Of a DNA stretch of 64,000 nt, positions 62,808 to 64,000 are shown piece by piece. Made by a program: the position numbers and the translations under genes. The notes beneath the pieces are model-generated. The model worked only from the letters and a program-made list of their open reading frames with translations, made no database searches and was not told the origin of the DNA. The stretch covers positions 13,231,289 to 13,295,288 of the forward strand of contig ML677373.1 of NCBI GenBank assembly GCA_007922305.1. The letters are read 5' to 3'. The DNA comes from Dermatemys mawii. Its lineage: Eukaryota; Chordata; Testudines; Dermatemydidae. The first letter of the stretch is position 1. Each line of letters opens with the position of its first letter.

Positions 62808-63454
62808 AAAATGTGAACTCTTTTTCTAGGGCAAAATATCTCAACCACCTTAAAATCTTTGTTTTTCCCTCTCACTCTGGTGTTACATGGACTGAACCTA
62901 CACATGACTCCAGCTGGCTGTGAAAAATCAACTCTGCTCAGTAAAGTAGCATGATTTTCATTTATTCTTTTATTTGAGAAATATACAAATAGCCTCAGGA
63001 AATGATTGTTAATTTTCATCAGCTCTGCAATTTTCCTCTTCAGGACAATGAAATTTGTTTCCTCTGTAAACATAACTTTGCAAGAGAGAGACATTGAGCT
63101 GTTCTATGTTGACTCATTTGCAGATACTTATTTGCAGCAGCCAAATGAAGTATGGCCTGCTAGAGTGCATGAGGCTTGCTGCAAGTTAGGCAGATACCAT
63201 ATGGATCGGTTCCTCTCTCTGATGCACAGGTCTCCAAATGAAATCACTGGCAGCCCTGTGTGTTCAGCTAAGGTCAGGAAATCTAGCCCATGGAATGCAC
63301 TGGATCTCCATTGCGTGGCACTGTGAACCTTTAGCCGTTCATTGTTACAGTGAAAATCAATAAATAATTTTTATATATAAAATAAGTTCATATGTTTTTT
63401 AAAAAATCATTAAACTATTTAAAAAATCCTTTTAATTCTCGTAATAGAATTAAC

Positions 63455-63605
63455 AGTTGGCCCTGATTCAGGAAAGAACTTAAGCACGTGCTTAAGTCTA
63501 TTCCTATTCAGGACTGCACTTAACCATGTGCTAATGGCCCGTTGACTTCGGTGGGAATTCAGCACATGCGTAGGTGCTGTCCAGAATAAGGATGCTTTCA
63601 GTCAT
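63455..63605. repeat. Interspersed repeat with CACGTGCTTAAG core
   Basis: CCTGATTCAGGAAAGAACTT, AAGCACGTGCTTAAGTC, CTTAACCATGTGCTAATGGC and TTGACTTCGGTGGGAATTCA are typical of a reptile repeat family rich in CTTAAG words; similar fragments lie near 35720 and 36540. Class unknown. Confidence 0.5.
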
Positions 63606-64000
63606 TCTGGGCCTTGGCTGATCAGCAGCTATACAGTCTCAATGAGGAGAAAGGGATGTGACCATGGGCAGTATTGCGAAGCCGTCAGGACCGTGGGTGG
63701 GTAGCGGGCAGAAGAGAATTCTAAAGTGATTCCAAAAGCCTTCAATATCCACCAGTGCAGTTTTCACGTCTGTGCACTTGATTCTTCTTTGCAACGGAGC
63801 TCCCAGCGGTGGGATGTAGCTTTGTGTCCCATTTGCCTTACACACCCAAGTTACATCACTGAAGCCAATGGATCTCTTAAAGCAAACAGGATTAGATGGG
63901 CCCTGAACCTACAAGGTACCGAGTGCCCCTTGGGAGAATGAAGTCAATGGCATTGGGAGCACACGGCAAGATCAGCCCCTTAGTAGGAAGGGGTGTCAAT

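Larger units (their letters stand above)
54026..64000. other. 5' flank of OTOP3: 10 kb without a recognisable gene
   Basis: Part of 54026-54160 may be the OTOP3 5' leader. No OTOP2 exon or other conserved coding sequence was found on either strand. Repeats: a CR1 end (57420-57772), a MITE with TCTACG words (about 58440-58510), a worn MIR end (59935-60000), a hAT element (60328-60521), an inverted-end element (60966-61363), a hairpin with an adjacent tandem repeat (61694-61772), a (GTTT)n patch (61985-62011), a CR1 end (62520-62807) and a CACGTGCTTAAG family piece (63455-63605). The remainder looks like unique noncoding DNA; 58880-59330 is C-rich on the + strand, which gives a spurious proline-rich frame. 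Confidence 0.7.

Noticed and set aside
63006..63326. 106-residue open frame on the + strand (DIELFYVDSFADTYLQQPNE...)
   Set aside because: It has no recognisable family, promoter or splice context. It may be chance; left out for lack of support.
1..64000. CRISPR arrays, operons, bacterial insertion sequences, retroviral proviruses
   Set aside because: None was seen; the window is vertebrate nuclear DNA, and all mobile sequences recognised are LINE, SINE or DNA-transposon derived.

Overview
This window is vertebrate nuclear DNA: intron-rich, with GT-AG splice sites, a CpG-rich promoter, and many decayed interspersed repeats. The repeats are CR1 LINE fragments ending in the ATTCTATGA-type tail, MIR-type tRNA SINEs, a tRNA-derived SINE with a CR1-like tail, hAT-type and 'TCTACACT'-ended non-autonomous DNA transposons, and one interspersed repeat (9484-9860) that I know mainly from turtles. 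Together these point to a sauropsid, most likely a turtle; crocodilian is the alternative. The species cannot be settled from the sequence alone.

There are two real protein-coding genes, arranged tail to tail. HID1 runs on the + strand, with its start codon at 357 and stop at 39420-39422. I reconstructed 19 coding exons that join without a frame break into 796 codons plus stop, covering the whole protein. OTOP3 (otopetrin-3, a proton channel) runs on the - strand, with start at 54025 and stop at 45918. I reconstructed 6 coding exons giving 600 codons plus stop. The same convergent HID1/OTOP3 pair exists on human chromosome 17q25, so the gene order is ancestral for amniotes.

Layout: 1-356, GC-rich promoter and 5' leader of HID1; 357-39422, HID1, with a 10.5 kb first intron and further large introns after exons 3, 4, 9 and 15; 39423-45917, a 6.5 kb intergenic stretch rich in repeats between the two 3' ends; 45918-54025, OTOP3; 54026-64000, the 5' flank of OTOP3, where I find repeats but no gene. 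Human has OTOP2 only a few kilobases upstream of OTOP3; no OTOP2 exon is visible here in 10 kb.

The two gene products are not known to act together. HID1 is a myristoylated peripheral protein of the trans-Golgi, needed for making dense-core secretory granules. OTOP3 is a plasma-membrane proton channel.

The window holds no new biochemical system that I can see. The most unusual structures are in the repeat layer: a 753-bp fold-back element with roughly 215-bp inverted arms in HID1 intron 4; a near-perfect 85-bp-arm palindrome at 44112-44287; a 135-bp segment of one repeat copied into the middle of a CR1 LINE 1.3 kb away; and two hAT-type elements with recognisable 8-bp target duplications. 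No CRISPR array, rRNA gene, functional tRNA gene or endogenous retrovirus was recognised.
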